Assembly (NCBI GenBank): GCA_000980705.1
Contig: LBCK01000001.1
Coordinates: 1,046,565 to 1,110,564, forward strand
Length of the DNA: 64,000 bases
Direction of reading: 5' to 3'
Source: Ruminococcus sp. UNK.MGS-30
GTDB lineage: Bacteria; Bacillota; Clostridia; Oscillospirales; Ruminococcaceae
Shown: positions 21,509 through 31,495 of the stretch, in pieces
Layout: each line of letters opens with the position of its first letter
Position numbering within the stretch: the stretch's first letter is position 1
Position numbers and translations under genes: made by a program
The notes under the pieces: model-generated
Database searches by the model: none
Seen by the model: the letters and a program-made list of their open reading frames with translations, nothing else
Told to the model about the DNA's origin: nothing

Positions 21509-22768
21509 TTACTTCGCCTCCAGTGCAGTTTTCAGCCGCTTGCGCAGCTTTTCCGGGATCTTCTCTTCCAGCATCATCTGGATGCTTTCTTTCGGGAGAT
21601 TTGCCAGTTCGCCGTCCGGCATCTGTTCCAGCAGAGCCACGACCTCTTCCAGCGTTGCGCCGCCTTCTTCCTTTGGGTTCACGTCATCCAGAAACGACGC
21701 TTTCGCCTCGTCCAGCATGGCAAAGCGTGTGGTGCGCAGCAGGAGGATCCCGCAGCTGCGGCACATTCCGGAGAGCGCCGCCTCGGTGCGCTTGTCGCAG
21801 ACGGCGATGCTCTTCGGGCAGCGGCCGTAGTCGATGACTGCCTGGACAAAGCCGTCCAGTGCCTGCTGGAGGACGGCATCGTTGTATTGCAAAGGCTGCT
21901 GCGGCAGGAGCTGGTCCCGCTTGGTGTCCAGGATCAGCATGAGGAACGGGAAAAACGGTGCGCCCTCTCTGGCACGAACCGGGTCCGGGAACGGGAACAG
22001 CTGGCACTCCCACTTGCCGCCGCCTTTTTTCATCCGGCGCAGTTTCTGCTGCATGGCAGCGTCCAGGTGCGGCTCTGCCAGAGTGACCTCTGTCTCTTCC
22101 GGAATTTCCAGCGTTTCCCAGACTGCGCCGTCCGCAGTGGGAACATACAGGGGCAGGACAGCGGAATAGGGGAGCAGCCCCAGTTCCTGTTTGGTCTTGC
22201 CCTGTTCCAGCTGTGCGGCAATGTCTAGTGCAGCGTGGAGCGCCGTCTCCAGGATGTCCGCCTGCGTCTCATTTTCCAGGAACCAGGTGGCATGATAGGG
22301 CTTGGCGCTGCGGAAACAGAAGTAGGCGTTCTTTCCACGGAAGGTGATGCCGTTTTCCTTGGCATAGCGGCGGAGACTTTCCACCTCGGCAGCTGCCAGG
22401 TCATCCTTGCAGCAGAATACGACCTGGAGACAGGACTGGGACATCATCAGTTCCTGGTAATTTTCCTGTGTTTTGTCCGGTTCGTCCGGTGTTTCCCAGA
22501 ACTTGTGGATGTTGTTCCAGCCCGTTTCGCCGGAATAGACAGACAGCGAGATAAAGTCTCCCTCCATGCCGGTCAGCAGACAGCAGGCAGGCGTGCCGTC
22601 GGGCAGACGGACGGCGAACGCCTCGTACTCGTAGATGGTTTTCCACGGTTTGTGCTGCTTGAGGGCAAAGGTGAGGGGATAGAGCCTTTCCATATAGGGG
22701 AGCAGTGCGGCATCCGGCTCGGGGAGCATGGTCTCTTCGGTATCTATCATATCTTGCTTTTGATTCAT
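21509..22768 (-). CDS. Uncharacterized soluble protein, DUF6930/DUF7309-like
   Basis: Protein of about 419 residues. The start is taken at the ATG at 22768 (MNQKQDMIDTEE), 11 bases after AAGAGG; the ATG at 22777 is only 2 bases from it. There is no signal peptide or membrane helix. The segment LDGFVQAVIDYGRCPKSIAVCDKRTEAAL followed by LRTTRFAMLDEAKASFLDD recalls the DUF6930-type domain (a region near CDxRT that scores hit-like by eye), and the C-terminus EVVALLEQMPDGELANLPKESIQMM is helical. First gene of a three-gene operon of unknown role. Family assignment is tentative. Confidence 0.7.
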   Translation of the reverse strand: MNQKQDMIDTEETMLPEPDAALLPYMERLYPLTFALKQHKPWKTIYEYEAFAVRLPDGTPACCLLTGMEGDFISLSVYSGETGWNNIHKFWETPDEPDKTQENYQELMMSQSCLQVVFCCKDDLAAAEVESLRRYAKENGITFRGKNAYFCFRSAKPYHATWFLENETQADILETALHAALDIAAQLEQGKTKQELGLLPYSAVLPLYVPTADGAVWETLEIPEETEVTLAEPHLDAAMQQKLRRMKKGGGKWECQLFPFPDPVRAREGAPFFPFLMLILDTKRDQLLPQQPLQYNDAVLQQALDGFVQAVIDYGRCPKSIAVCDKRTEAALSGMCRSCGILLLRTTRFAMLDEAKASFLDDVNPKEEGGATLEEVVALLEQMPDGELANLPKESIQMMLEEKIPEKLRKRLKTALEAK

Positions 22769-22840
22769 GACGGGCATTACCTCTTTTCGTTGGGTGTGTA
22801 GTTCGGCTTGTCTCTACAATGACAAGGTGTTATCTTTTTC

Positions 22841-22869
22841 AGTATATCATATTTTTCGGCAGACTGCAA
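22841..22869 (-). promoter_or_regulatory. Promoter of the three-gene unknown operon
   Basis: On the minus strand TTGCAG (22864-22869), 17 bp and TATACT (22841-22846), divergent from the glmS promoter. Confidence 0.65.
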
Positions 22870-23020
22870 CCGGATTCGCAGATTTTTCAGAAAATCCGGG
22901 GGATTTTTTCCGGAATGTCGTGGGATGCGCCGACGCTGTCCCTCTGTGAAAATTGCAGATTGTGCTGCGAAATCCTTTGTTCCATAAACCCATATCACGT
23001 AATTTTCACTAAAAAATCAG

Positions 23021-23049
23021 TTGCATTTCCTACGCCTTTATGGTATAAT
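23021..23049 (+). promoter_or_regulatory. Promoter of glmS
   Basis: TTGCAT (23021-23026), 17 bp and TATAAT (23044-23049) with TGG before the -10 hexamer. The leader is only about 60 bases and has one hairpin (CAGAGCCATGGCTCTG, about 23067-23082). It is too short for a glmS ribozyme and I see none. Confidence 0.75.
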
Positions 23050-23113
23050 CTATAGTATGTAGTGTCAGAGCCATGGCTCTGGCTTGTGATTGAATGAAAG
23101 TGAGGCACAGAAT

Positions 23114-24934
<1,821 letters not shown>

Positions 24935-24956
24935 TAGAAAAGGAACGATAACAGTG

Positions 24957-26228
24957 ATGAAATACAAAAAGATTGCGCTGCTGGCTGCGGCAGCACTGAC
25001 AATGACACAGATGCTGGGCATTTCGGCGGCAGCGGAAGAGGATGTCTCTTCTGCGGAGGACAGCGTGGTAGACGCAGACAGCCTTGGCAGCGATGAGAGC
25101 AGCGAAGAATCGTTTACCAGCGGTGACTATACCTATTCCCTGGACGGGGAAAACGCCAAGATCACAAAGTACAACAACAGCGATGAAACAAATGTTGTCG
25201 TACCGGACGAACTGGACGGTCACAAGGTGGTCTCTCTGGGCAGCGGCACGTTTGCCACAAAGGATAAGATCGTCTCGGTGACACTGCCAGCGGCACTGAC
25301 AGAGATCAACAGTTCCTGCTTCTACGGCTGCACCAGCCTGGAAAAGGTAGAACTGGCAGAGGGCAACACCGCATTTACCGTGACAGACGGCGTGCTGTTC
25401 TCCGCTGACGGCGAAGATCTGATCGTCTATCCGGATGCAATGGAAGGCACTTCCTATACCATTCCGGACGGGGTAAAGGAAATCTGGACATCTGCCTTTT
25501 CCAACACCAAGCTGACAGACGTCACATTCCCGGACGGCGTGCTGTACATTGACGACTGGGCGTTTGCCTCTTCGGCGCTGACTTCGCTGGATCTGCCGGA
25601 CTCTGTGACGGAGATCGGACAGTATGCCTTTGCCTACTGTGAGGGCATCCAGAAGATCGACTTGCCCCAGGATCTGGAACTGATCCAGGCGGCAGCCTTT
25701 GCCGGTGAGACCAGTCTGACAGAGGTCACCATGTATGACAGTTTGACGGAGATCCAGATGGCGGCTTTTGCCGGGACCGGTCTGAAAGAAGTAACTATTC
25801 CGGAGAGCGTCACCTATATCGGTTTCTGCGCATTCGGCTATGAGGCAGATATGACCACTAAGGTAGAGGACTTTGTGATCTACGGCAAAGTCGGCTCCCA
25901 GGCGCAGACCTACTGCACCGCAGTGGATTCCGAAAACGACTATTCCAATAACTTCAAGTTCCGCAGCGTCATGTCCGAAGAGGTCTCCGGAAGTGACAGC
26001 AATACCGTAGAAGTGACCGAGAAGGAAAACCTCTGGCAGAGCTACGGCAGATGGATCCTGCTGGGCGCCGGCGCAGTTGTTCTGCTGGTGGGCGGCGGCA
26101 TTCTGATCTTTGCCGGCGGCGGAAAGAAGAAAAAGACTGCCTCTTCGAAGAAAAATGACAAGGCAGAGGAAAAGACAGAAGAAAAGACAGAAGAAACAGA
26201 GACAGAGCCGCACGAGGATACCAAATGA
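24957..26228 (+). CDS. Membrane-anchored BspA-type LRR surface protein (1 of 3)
   Basis: Protein of about 423 residues. It has a signal peptide (MKYKKIALLAAAALTMTQML...AAA), a Ser/Asp/Glu-rich spacer, then BspA/TpLRR-type leucine-rich repeats of 22-24 residues (typical unit: IPESVTYIGFCAFGYE, or LPDSVTEIGQYAFAYCEG) to about residue 300, one C-terminal membrane helix (WILLGAGAVVLLVGGGILIF, about 363-383) and a charged Lys/Glu tail. The expected topology is LRR outside, tail inside. Such repeats bind host or plant polymers or proteins in other bacteria; the partner here is unknown. The ATG at 24957 is 11 bases after AAAGGA; a GTG sits one codon upstream. It overlaps the next LRR gene by 4 bases. 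Confidence 0.85.
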   Translation: MKYKKIALLAAAALTMTQMLGISAAAEEDVSSAEDSVVDADSLGSDESSEESFTSGDYTYSLDGENAKITKYNNSDETNVVVPDELDGHKVVSLGSGTFATKDKIVSVTLPAALTEINSSCFYGCTSLEKVELAEGNTAFTVTDGVLFSADGEDLIVYPDAMEGTSYTIPDGVKEIWTSAFSNTKLTDVTFPDGVLYIDDWAFASSALTSLDLPDSVTEIGQYAFAYCEGIQKIDLPQDLELIQAAAFAGETSLTEVTMYDSLTEIQMAAFAGTGLKEVTIPESVTYIGFCAFGYEADMTTKVEDFVIYGKVGSQAQTYCTAVDSENDYSNNFKFRSVMSEEVSGSDSNTVEVTEKENLWQSYGRWILLGAGAVVLLVGGGILIFAGGGKKKKTASSKKNDKAEEKTEEKTEETETEPHEDTK

Positions 26229-27706
26229 GAGCTGTAACGACAATGATTTGCGGGATGCTGGGGGCAGCGCTGCTGAGTGCTCCGGTGATGCTGCCGGCAT
26301 CGGCGGCAATGGCGGAGAGCAGCCAGGTTTCAGAAACCGATGACAGCGGCATTTCCATTGATACCTCCGGAGACACCTCCTATGATGTGTTCACCTATCG
26401 GGAAAATGACACAGGCGTTTGCATCACATCCTGTGATACCGCCGCCACATCCGCCGATATCCCGGAGGAGATCGACGGAAAGCCGGTCACAGAGATCGGC
26501 GATGCGGCATTTATGAACTGTGCCTATCTGACTGCCATAGATGTACCGTCCCATGTGACGAAGATCGGCGAAAGTGCCTTTTCCAGCTGTCCCATGCTGT
26601 GCCAGGTCTCTCTGCCGGAGGGGCTGACAGAACTGGGCAAGGGCGTGTTTGAGTCCTGTACCATGCTGAGCCAGGTGACGCTGCCGTCTACGCTGACAGA
26701 ACTGCCGGAGGCGGCATTCTACAATTGCAGCTATCTGCCCAGCTTTTCTGTGCCGGCGACGATCAAAGTCATCGGGAACGAGGCATTTTATAGCTGTACT
26801 GCCTTGAAAGAGGTGACGCTGCCTGAGGGCGTGGCGTCCATCGGGGACTATGCGTTTCAGAACTGCCAGGTGCTGGAGCAGGCGAAACTGCCGGCATCCT
26901 GTACCACTCTGGGCAAGTATGTGTTTGACGGCTGCCAGGCGCTGACGGCGCTGGATGTGGCAGAGGGCAACACGGCCTATCTGTCGCAGGACGGCGTGCT
27001 GTTTACCAAAGACGGCGAGACCCTGGTGCGGTATCCCCAGGCAAAGGCGGAGACGGCATATACCGTTCCGGAGGGCTGCAGGACACTGGCGGACTGGAGC
27101 TTTATTGGCTCTACCACACTGGAACAGATCAACATTGACGGGGTGACTTCTATCGGTGAGGACTGTTTCTATTACTGCACTTCGCTGAAAAGCATCGTTA
27201 TCCCGGACGGCGTCGCAGAACTGAACGGCGCTGTGTTCGGCTACTGCCTGTCCCTGGAAGAGGTGAAACTGCCGGCGACCATCTGGAAACTGGGAGATCA
27301 CTGTTTTTATTCCTGCGCCAAGCTGAACAAGATCGACCTGCCGGAGGGACTGACTACGCTGGGAGACCAGTGTTTCTACAACTGCGTTTCTCTGCTGGAA
27401 ATGAACCTGCCGCAGACCATTACGGAGATCGGCGACCAGGCGATCGGGTATTATACGCCGTCAGATTCCAAGGACAATACGGCGAAGAAGATCGACCGGC
27501 TGCACGTTTACAACGCCGGCAGCAATGCGGTCAGCCAGTATATCCGGCAGTGGAAATCAGACGACTATAAGTATTGGATCATTAGTGGTGCGGTCGCTGT
27601 TGTGATCGTCGGGGGTGTCATCGCATTGATCTCGGTACGGCGGTATCGGAACAAGATACGGCCGACCAGCCGCCATGCGTCGGAGACGAAGCGGAAGAAG
27701 AAATAA
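26225..27706 (+). CDS. Membrane-anchored BspA-type LRR surface protein (2 of 3)
   Basis: Protein of 493 residues. It has a signal peptide (MRAVTTMICGMLGAALLSAPVMLPASAA), then roughly a dozen TpLRR units with the LPExLTELGKGVFESCTML pattern, interrupted by a degenerate unit LYVAEGNTAYLSQDGVLFTKDGETLVRYPQ-type insert also found in the first and third proteins. A C-terminal membrane helix (WIISGAVAVVIVGGVIALI, about 448-466) and a basic Arg/Lys tail follow. The ATG overlaps the previous stop by 4 bases, which implies coupled translation. The unlike tails (acidic-basic in protein 1, basic here, strongly acidic in protein 3) suggest that the three are not simple copies. Confidence 0.85.
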   Translation: MRAVTTMICGMLGAALLSAPVMLPASAAMAESSQVSETDDSGISIDTSGDTSYDVFTYRENDTGVCITSCDTAATSADIPEEIDGKPVTEIGDAAFMNCAYLTAIDVPSHVTKIGESAFSSCPMLCQVSLPEGLTELGKGVFESCTMLSQVTLPSTLTELPEAAFYNCSYLPSFSVPATIKVIGNEAFYSCTALKEVTLPEGVASIGDYAFQNCQVLEQAKLPASCTTLGKYVFDGCQALTALDVAEGNTAYLSQDGVLFTKDGETLVRYPQAKAETAYTVPEGCRTLADWSFIGSTTLEQINIDGVTSIGEDCFYYCTSLKSIVIPDGVAELNGAVFGYCLSLEEVKLPATIWKLGDHCFYSCAKLNKIDLPEGLTTLGDQCFYNCVSLLEMNLPQTITEIGDQAIGYYTPSDSKDNTAKKIDRLHVYNAGSNAVSQYIRQWKSDDYKYWIISGAVAVVIVGGVIALISVRRYRNKIRPTSRHASETKRKKK

Positions 27707-27738
27707 GGCATCACCTGCCGCAGAAAGGACCCCAAACC

Positions 27739-29454
27739 ATGAAGCATTTACATTCATTTGCACCCAAACGCCTGCTTGCAGCTGCCGCAGCCGGTGTGCT
27801 TTCGGTATGTGTGCTGCTGCCTGCCGGAAATGTTCTGGCAGCAGAGACCACGACCGACAGCAGCAGCGAGACATTCGATGACGGTACGCTGACTTATAAA
27901 AAACTCAGCAACACCACGGTTTCCGTAACGGACTGCGTGGAGTCTGCCACCCATATCAGCATCATGCCGAAGATCGACGGCTATGATGTGGTTTCCATCG
28001 GAGAAGAGGCTTTTGCCAACTGCACCTCTCTGCAGGGACTGACCATTCCGGACAGTGTCACAGAGATCGGCTCGGCAGCGTTTTACGGCTGTACCGCTCT
28101 GGAAAGTCTGACCGTTCCGGATTCGGTGACCAAGATCGAGAGTGGCACCTTCTTTAACTGCAGCGCTCTGACCAATCTGACGCTGGGCGGAAAGACCACG
28201 GATATCGGCGATATGGCATTCGGCTACTGCACCAGCCTGGAAACGGTTGCTCTGCCGGAAACGGTGGAAAATATGGGCAATCAGGTGTTCTACTACTGCA
28301 CGGCGCTGGATGATATCTCCATTCCGGATAAGGTGACGGAACTGGGCAGCTATACGTTCTACGGCTGTCTGGCGTTGAAATCGTTTGAAGTGCCGGTGAA
28401 CCTGGAAGATATCGGCGCAATGTCCTTTGTGGCGTGTCCGTCCCTGGAGACCATTACGGTGGCAGACGGCAACGCCAAATATACCGCAGTGGACAACGTA
28501 TTGTACGACAGCGAGGAGAGCATCCTCTATCTGTATCCTGCCGGACGGAGCGACACCAGCTTTACCCTGCCGGACAGCACGCTGGTGGTCTATGCCGGCG
28601 CATTCTTTGCTGCCGGAAATCTCCAGCAGATCACATTTGACGAAAAGCTCCAGTACATCGGCGAGATGGCGTTTGACTTTTGCAGCGGACTCACCAGCCT
28701 GAACATTCCGAAGGGTGTGACCACTATCGGCACGACTGCTTTCGCCGACTGTACCGGACTGACATCTGTCACATTCGACGGCGCATCCGATGAGGACGGC
28801 GGCGACGGGGACAAGCTGGAGATCGGCGACTACGCCTTTTTCTGTACGGACAATCTGAAAGAAGTCCAGCTGCCCAAGCGTGTCTCCTCCATCGGCAAGT
28901 ATGCCTTTGGCTGCACTTCGCCGTCTGACGATGACGACAGCGAGGATTATGTGACCGTTTCTTCGGACTCCGGAGACGATCTGAAAGTCAAGGCGCTGAG
29001 CGGATTCCTGCTGATCGGCTACACCGGCGCTGCATCGGACTATGTGAAGGACTGCGATGTGGACATCAGCTTTAAGTCGGTGAACTTCAACTGGAAAGGG
29101 CTGATCTTCTGGGCTGTGCTGGTTGTGGTTCTGGCGGCAGTAGTGCTGATCGCTGTTCGCATCATCCGCCGCACCATGATGACAGCGGAAGAAAAGCTTG
29201 CCCTCAAGTCGGCGCAGGCAGAACAGAAAGTGCCGCTGATGCAGCGTGGGGAATCGTCAAAGACCGAAGAACCGGAGTTTGACGACGGTTACCGCAGCAT
29301 TCTCGCAGACGACGAGGATGAGGACGAGGCGGAAGAAGTGGCAGACTATGAGCAGACCATTTCGCACAGCCAGCTGCACAGCATCGGTCACGCCGATGCG
29401 GCAGAACCGGAGGAGAAAGCACCGGAGGAAGAGAACGAATCAGAAAACGAATAA
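27739..29454 (+). CDS. Membrane-anchored BspA-type LRR surface protein (3 of 3)
   Basis: Protein of 571 residues. Signal peptide (about residues 1-35), TpLRR repeats (units such as IPDSVTEIGSAAFYGCTALESLTV) over about residues 60-400, a Ser/Asp-rich stretch (SPSDDDDSEDYVTVSSDSGDD shortened in writing here), a membrane helix (GLIFWAVLVVVLAAVVLIAV, about 453-472), then a cytoplasmic tail of about 95 residues that is strongly Glu/Asp-rich. That tail is long enough to contact a cytoplasmic partner, possibly the sigma/anti-sigma system encoded next; this is inference. It starts 33 bases after protein 2 with an AGAAAGGA site. No terminator is seen before the ECF gene. Confidence 0.85.
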   Translation: MKHLHSFAPKRLLAAAAAGVLSVCVLLPAGNVLAAETTTDSSSETFDDGTLTYKKLSNTTVSVTDCVESATHISIMPKIDGYDVVSIGEEAFANCTSLQGLTIPDSVTEIGSAAFYGCTALESLTVPDSVTKIESGTFFNCSALTNLTLGGKTTDIGDMAFGYCTSLETVALPETVENMGNQVFYYCTALDDISIPDKVTELGSYTFYGCLALKSFEVPVNLEDIGAMSFVACPSLETITVADGNAKYTAVDNVLYDSEESILYLYPAGRSDTSFTLPDSTLVVYAGAFFAAGNLQQITFDEKLQYIGEMAFDFCSGLTSLNIPKGVTTIGTTAFADCTGLTSVTFDGASDEDGGDGDKLEIGDYAFFCTDNLKEVQLPKRVSSIGKYAFGCTSPSDDDDSEDYVTVSSDSGDDLKVKALSGFLLIGYTGAASDYVKDCDVDISFKSVNFNWKGLIFWAVLVVVLAAVVLIAVRIIRRTMMTAEEKLALKSAQAEQKVPLMQRGESSKTEEPEFDDGYRSILADDEDEDEAEEVADYEQTISHSQLHSIGHADAAEPEEKAPEEENESENE

Positions 29455-29496
29455 AACAGATGTGACCATTTCAGCGGTATGCGTGTTGTTATAGGT

Positions 29497-29508
29497 GAAC
29501 GGCCGTTC
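29497..29508. promoter_or_regulatory. Perfect 12-bp palindrome before the ECF sigma gene
   Basis: GAACGGCCGTTC reads the same on both strands and lies 27 bases before the sigma-factor start, in an 80-base gap after the third LRR gene. It could be an operator or small hairpin in the operon message. No matching ECF-type -35 (GAAC ... ) promoter pair is clear, although GAAC itself resembles ECF -35 elements. Confidence 0.4.
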
Positions 29509-29534
29509 GAGGAAAACGAAAGGAGTGAACCGGC

Positions 29535-30137
29535 GTGCAGGAACGTATTCTGATACGCAGACTCAAACAACACCAGCCGCAGGCTCTGGAAGAGCTGATC
29601 GAGACATACAGCCCCTATGTGGGGACGATCGTGCGCAATATTATCGGAAAGTATCTGTCAGAATCAGATGTGGAGGAACTCACTGCGGATGTTTTTCTGG
29701 CAGTGTGGGAACACACCGACCAGCTGAAAGCCGGAAAGCTCACCGCATATCTGGCGGCGATCGCCAGAAACCGGGCGAAAAACCGCATCCGTGGATATCA
29801 CGAGACCGTGAATCTGGAGGACATGATAGAGATCGGCAGCGGCGAGGATCTGGAAGACGCCATCGACCGGAAGATCCTGAGCGAGTTGCTCCGGGATGTG
29901 CTGGACACGCTGACGGAAAAAGACCGGGAGATTCTGGTTCGGTATTACTACTGTTATGAGAACGTCCGGCAGATCGCCGAGACGCTTTGTCTGAGTGAGT
30001 CCGCAGTGAAAATGCGGATGAGCCGGGCGAGAAAGAGACTCCAGCAGGAACTGATCGCACGAGGATATGCGTATGAGGAATCGCCGGCGGTGCAGCAGAT
30101 ACGCTTTGCCGCCATCGGAAAAGGAGCTGTCTCATGA
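29535..30137 (+). CDS. ECF-type RNA polymerase sigma factor
   Basis: Protein of 200 residues. Sigma-70 region 2 (about residues 10-80: EELIETYSPYVGTIVRNIIGKYL...DVEELTADVFLAVWEH) and region 4 (about 115-175: LDTLTEKDREILVRYYYCYENVRQIAETLCLSESAVKMRMSRARKRL) are both clear; regions 1 and 3 are absent, as in ECF factors. It would direct RNA polymerase to a small regulon. GTG start at 29535 with AAAGGAG upstream. Its stop overlaps the start of a DUF4179 membrane protein by 4 bases, the usual position of the cognate anti-sigma factor. The C-terminal 25 residues beyond region 4 are short and unremarkable. Confidence 0.9.
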   Translation: MQERILIRRLKQHQPQALEELIETYSPYVGTIVRNIIGKYLSESDVEELTADVFLAVWEHTDQLKAGKLTAYLAAIARNRAKNRIRGYHETVNLEDMIEIGSGEDLEDAIDRKILSELLRDVLDTLTEKDREILVRYYYCYENVRQIAETLCLSESAVKMRMSRARKRLQQELIARGYAYEESPAVQQIRFAAIGKGAVS

Positions 30138-31471
30138 AATGGAATTGCTATGATCTGTTCGATCACTATAATACAGAAAAAAACGGTGTGCCGGCGCTGA
30201 AAGAACAGCCCATCCGCACAGATGCAGTGCTGGAACGGGTACAGGCGCAGACCGCTGCCCATTCCCAGCCGCATAAGCGCAGCCGCATCCGGATGACCAA
30301 GTGGGCAGCCGGCATTGCGGCAGCGGCAGTGTTGGTAACCGGCGGTACAACGCTGGCTGCGGCTGCCGGTGTCGGCGGACTGAATGCCTTTTTTCACAGT
30401 CTGACCGGCGAGGAAACGCCGGAAAATCCGGGAAAGCTGGCGGCGCTTGTCGCTACGCCGGATGCCAGCTTCGACAGCACCAACCAGGACGTACAGTTTA
30501 CCCTGCTGGGAATGTACGGCGACGACAGCCAGGCGATGCTGAGCTTTCAGGTGACTGCCAAGGACGGCACGGCATTGCAGGACGGTTTCAAGCTGCCCTA
30601 TCAGCTGACCTTGCAGGGTACTGACGGCAGCAGCGAGGCGCTGGGCTGTTACGGCAAAACGGCAGATATCCGGGAAAAAGACGGGGCATATTACATCAAT
30701 CTCCGTATCAACCGCACCGACTTGCAGGGCAAAACACTGGATGTGACCTTCCGGAACTTCTACACGGAGGCGCAGATCTCTCAGATCTGGTCGCAGCTGA
30801 CAGCCTATGACGACCAGCTCCAGCAGGACTATGTTCGTCAGAACTTCGGGGAAGATGCGCTGAAAGGCTGGGGAAACGGCGAACTTCCGGCAGAATTTGA
30901 TGTGGATGCCTGGAAAGCCTACCGCCGGGAGAACCATCTGGATCAGAAGTGCAGCGACCGGGAAAAGGAACTCTACGCAGAGACAGACGGCGTGATCTCC
31001 GGCAGCTGGCACACCAGCGTGACACTGGATTTCGCCAGCGCAGCGCCCATCACGGCGGAGTTTGACGGCGGCACAGTGACATTGCAGACCCTGTCCGCAA
31101 GCATCGCTGCACCGGCAGAATGGGACGACCAGAACCATGCGGTCAACTATGTTATCACGCTGAAAGACGGCAGAAAGATCTTCGACGAACTGATGGCACA
31201 GTACACAGCCGGTGACGAAATGTTACAGCGTATCCATGCGCTGCCCGGCTGTGAGACGGATACCATCGAGCAGTATGTGCCGCTGGCAGAGAACTACTGG
31301 GAGAAGGACAGCGCCACAGACGTATTTTGCTACAGCGAACCCATCGACCCGGCAGAGGTGGAGACGATCACAGCGTATCGCTTTGCTTTTGCAGGTGAGG
31401 ATTCCGACGGCACCAGCGGACTGAGCGGCTATGATCTCACCGACCGCACTGTGATCTACAGCGCACAGTAA
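30134..31471 (+). CDS. DUF4179-type membrane protein, probable anti-sigma factor
   Basis: Protein of 445 residues. A cytoplasmic N-terminal segment of about 55 residues (MKWNCYDLFDHYNTEKNGVP...) precedes one membrane helix (WAAGIAAAAVLVTGGTTLAAAAG, about residues 57-79); the remaining 360 residues are extracytoplasmic. This is the layout of DUF4179 proteins found beside ECF sigma factors in Firmicutes, where the N-terminus is thought to hold the sigma factor and the outer domain to sense a signal. Translation is coupled to the sigma gene by a 4-base overlap. The signal is unknown; nearby LRR proteins and the carboxypeptidase suggest surface or wall stress. Confidence 0.8.
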   Translation: MKWNCYDLFDHYNTEKNGVPALKEQPIRTDAVLERVQAQTAAHSQPHKRSRIRMTKWAAGIAAAAVLVTGGTTLAAAAGVGGLNAFFHSLTGEETPENPGKLAALVATPDASFDSTNQDVQFTLLGMYGDDSQAMLSFQVTAKDGTALQDGFKLPYQLTLQGTDGSSEALGCYGKTADIREKDGAYYINLRINRTDLQGKTLDVTFRNFYTEAQISQIWSQLTAYDDQLQQDYVRQNFGEDALKGWGNGELPAEFDVDAWKAYRRENHLDQKCSDREKELYAETDGVISGSWHTSVTLDFASAAPITAEFDGGTVTLQTLSASIAAPAEWDDQNHAVNYVITLKDGRKIFDELMAQYTAGDEMLQRIHALPGCETDTIEQYVPLAENYWEKDSATDVFCYSEPIDPAEVETITAYRFAFAGEDSDGTSGLSGYDLTDRTVIYSAQ

Positions 31472-31495
31472 TTCGCAGAGAAAGGATGTTTCAAC

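Noticed and set aside
23050..23113. Possible glmS ribozyme or riboswitch
   Set aside because: Only about 60 bases lie between the promoter and start, with one small hairpin; the ribozyme core would need more than twice that.
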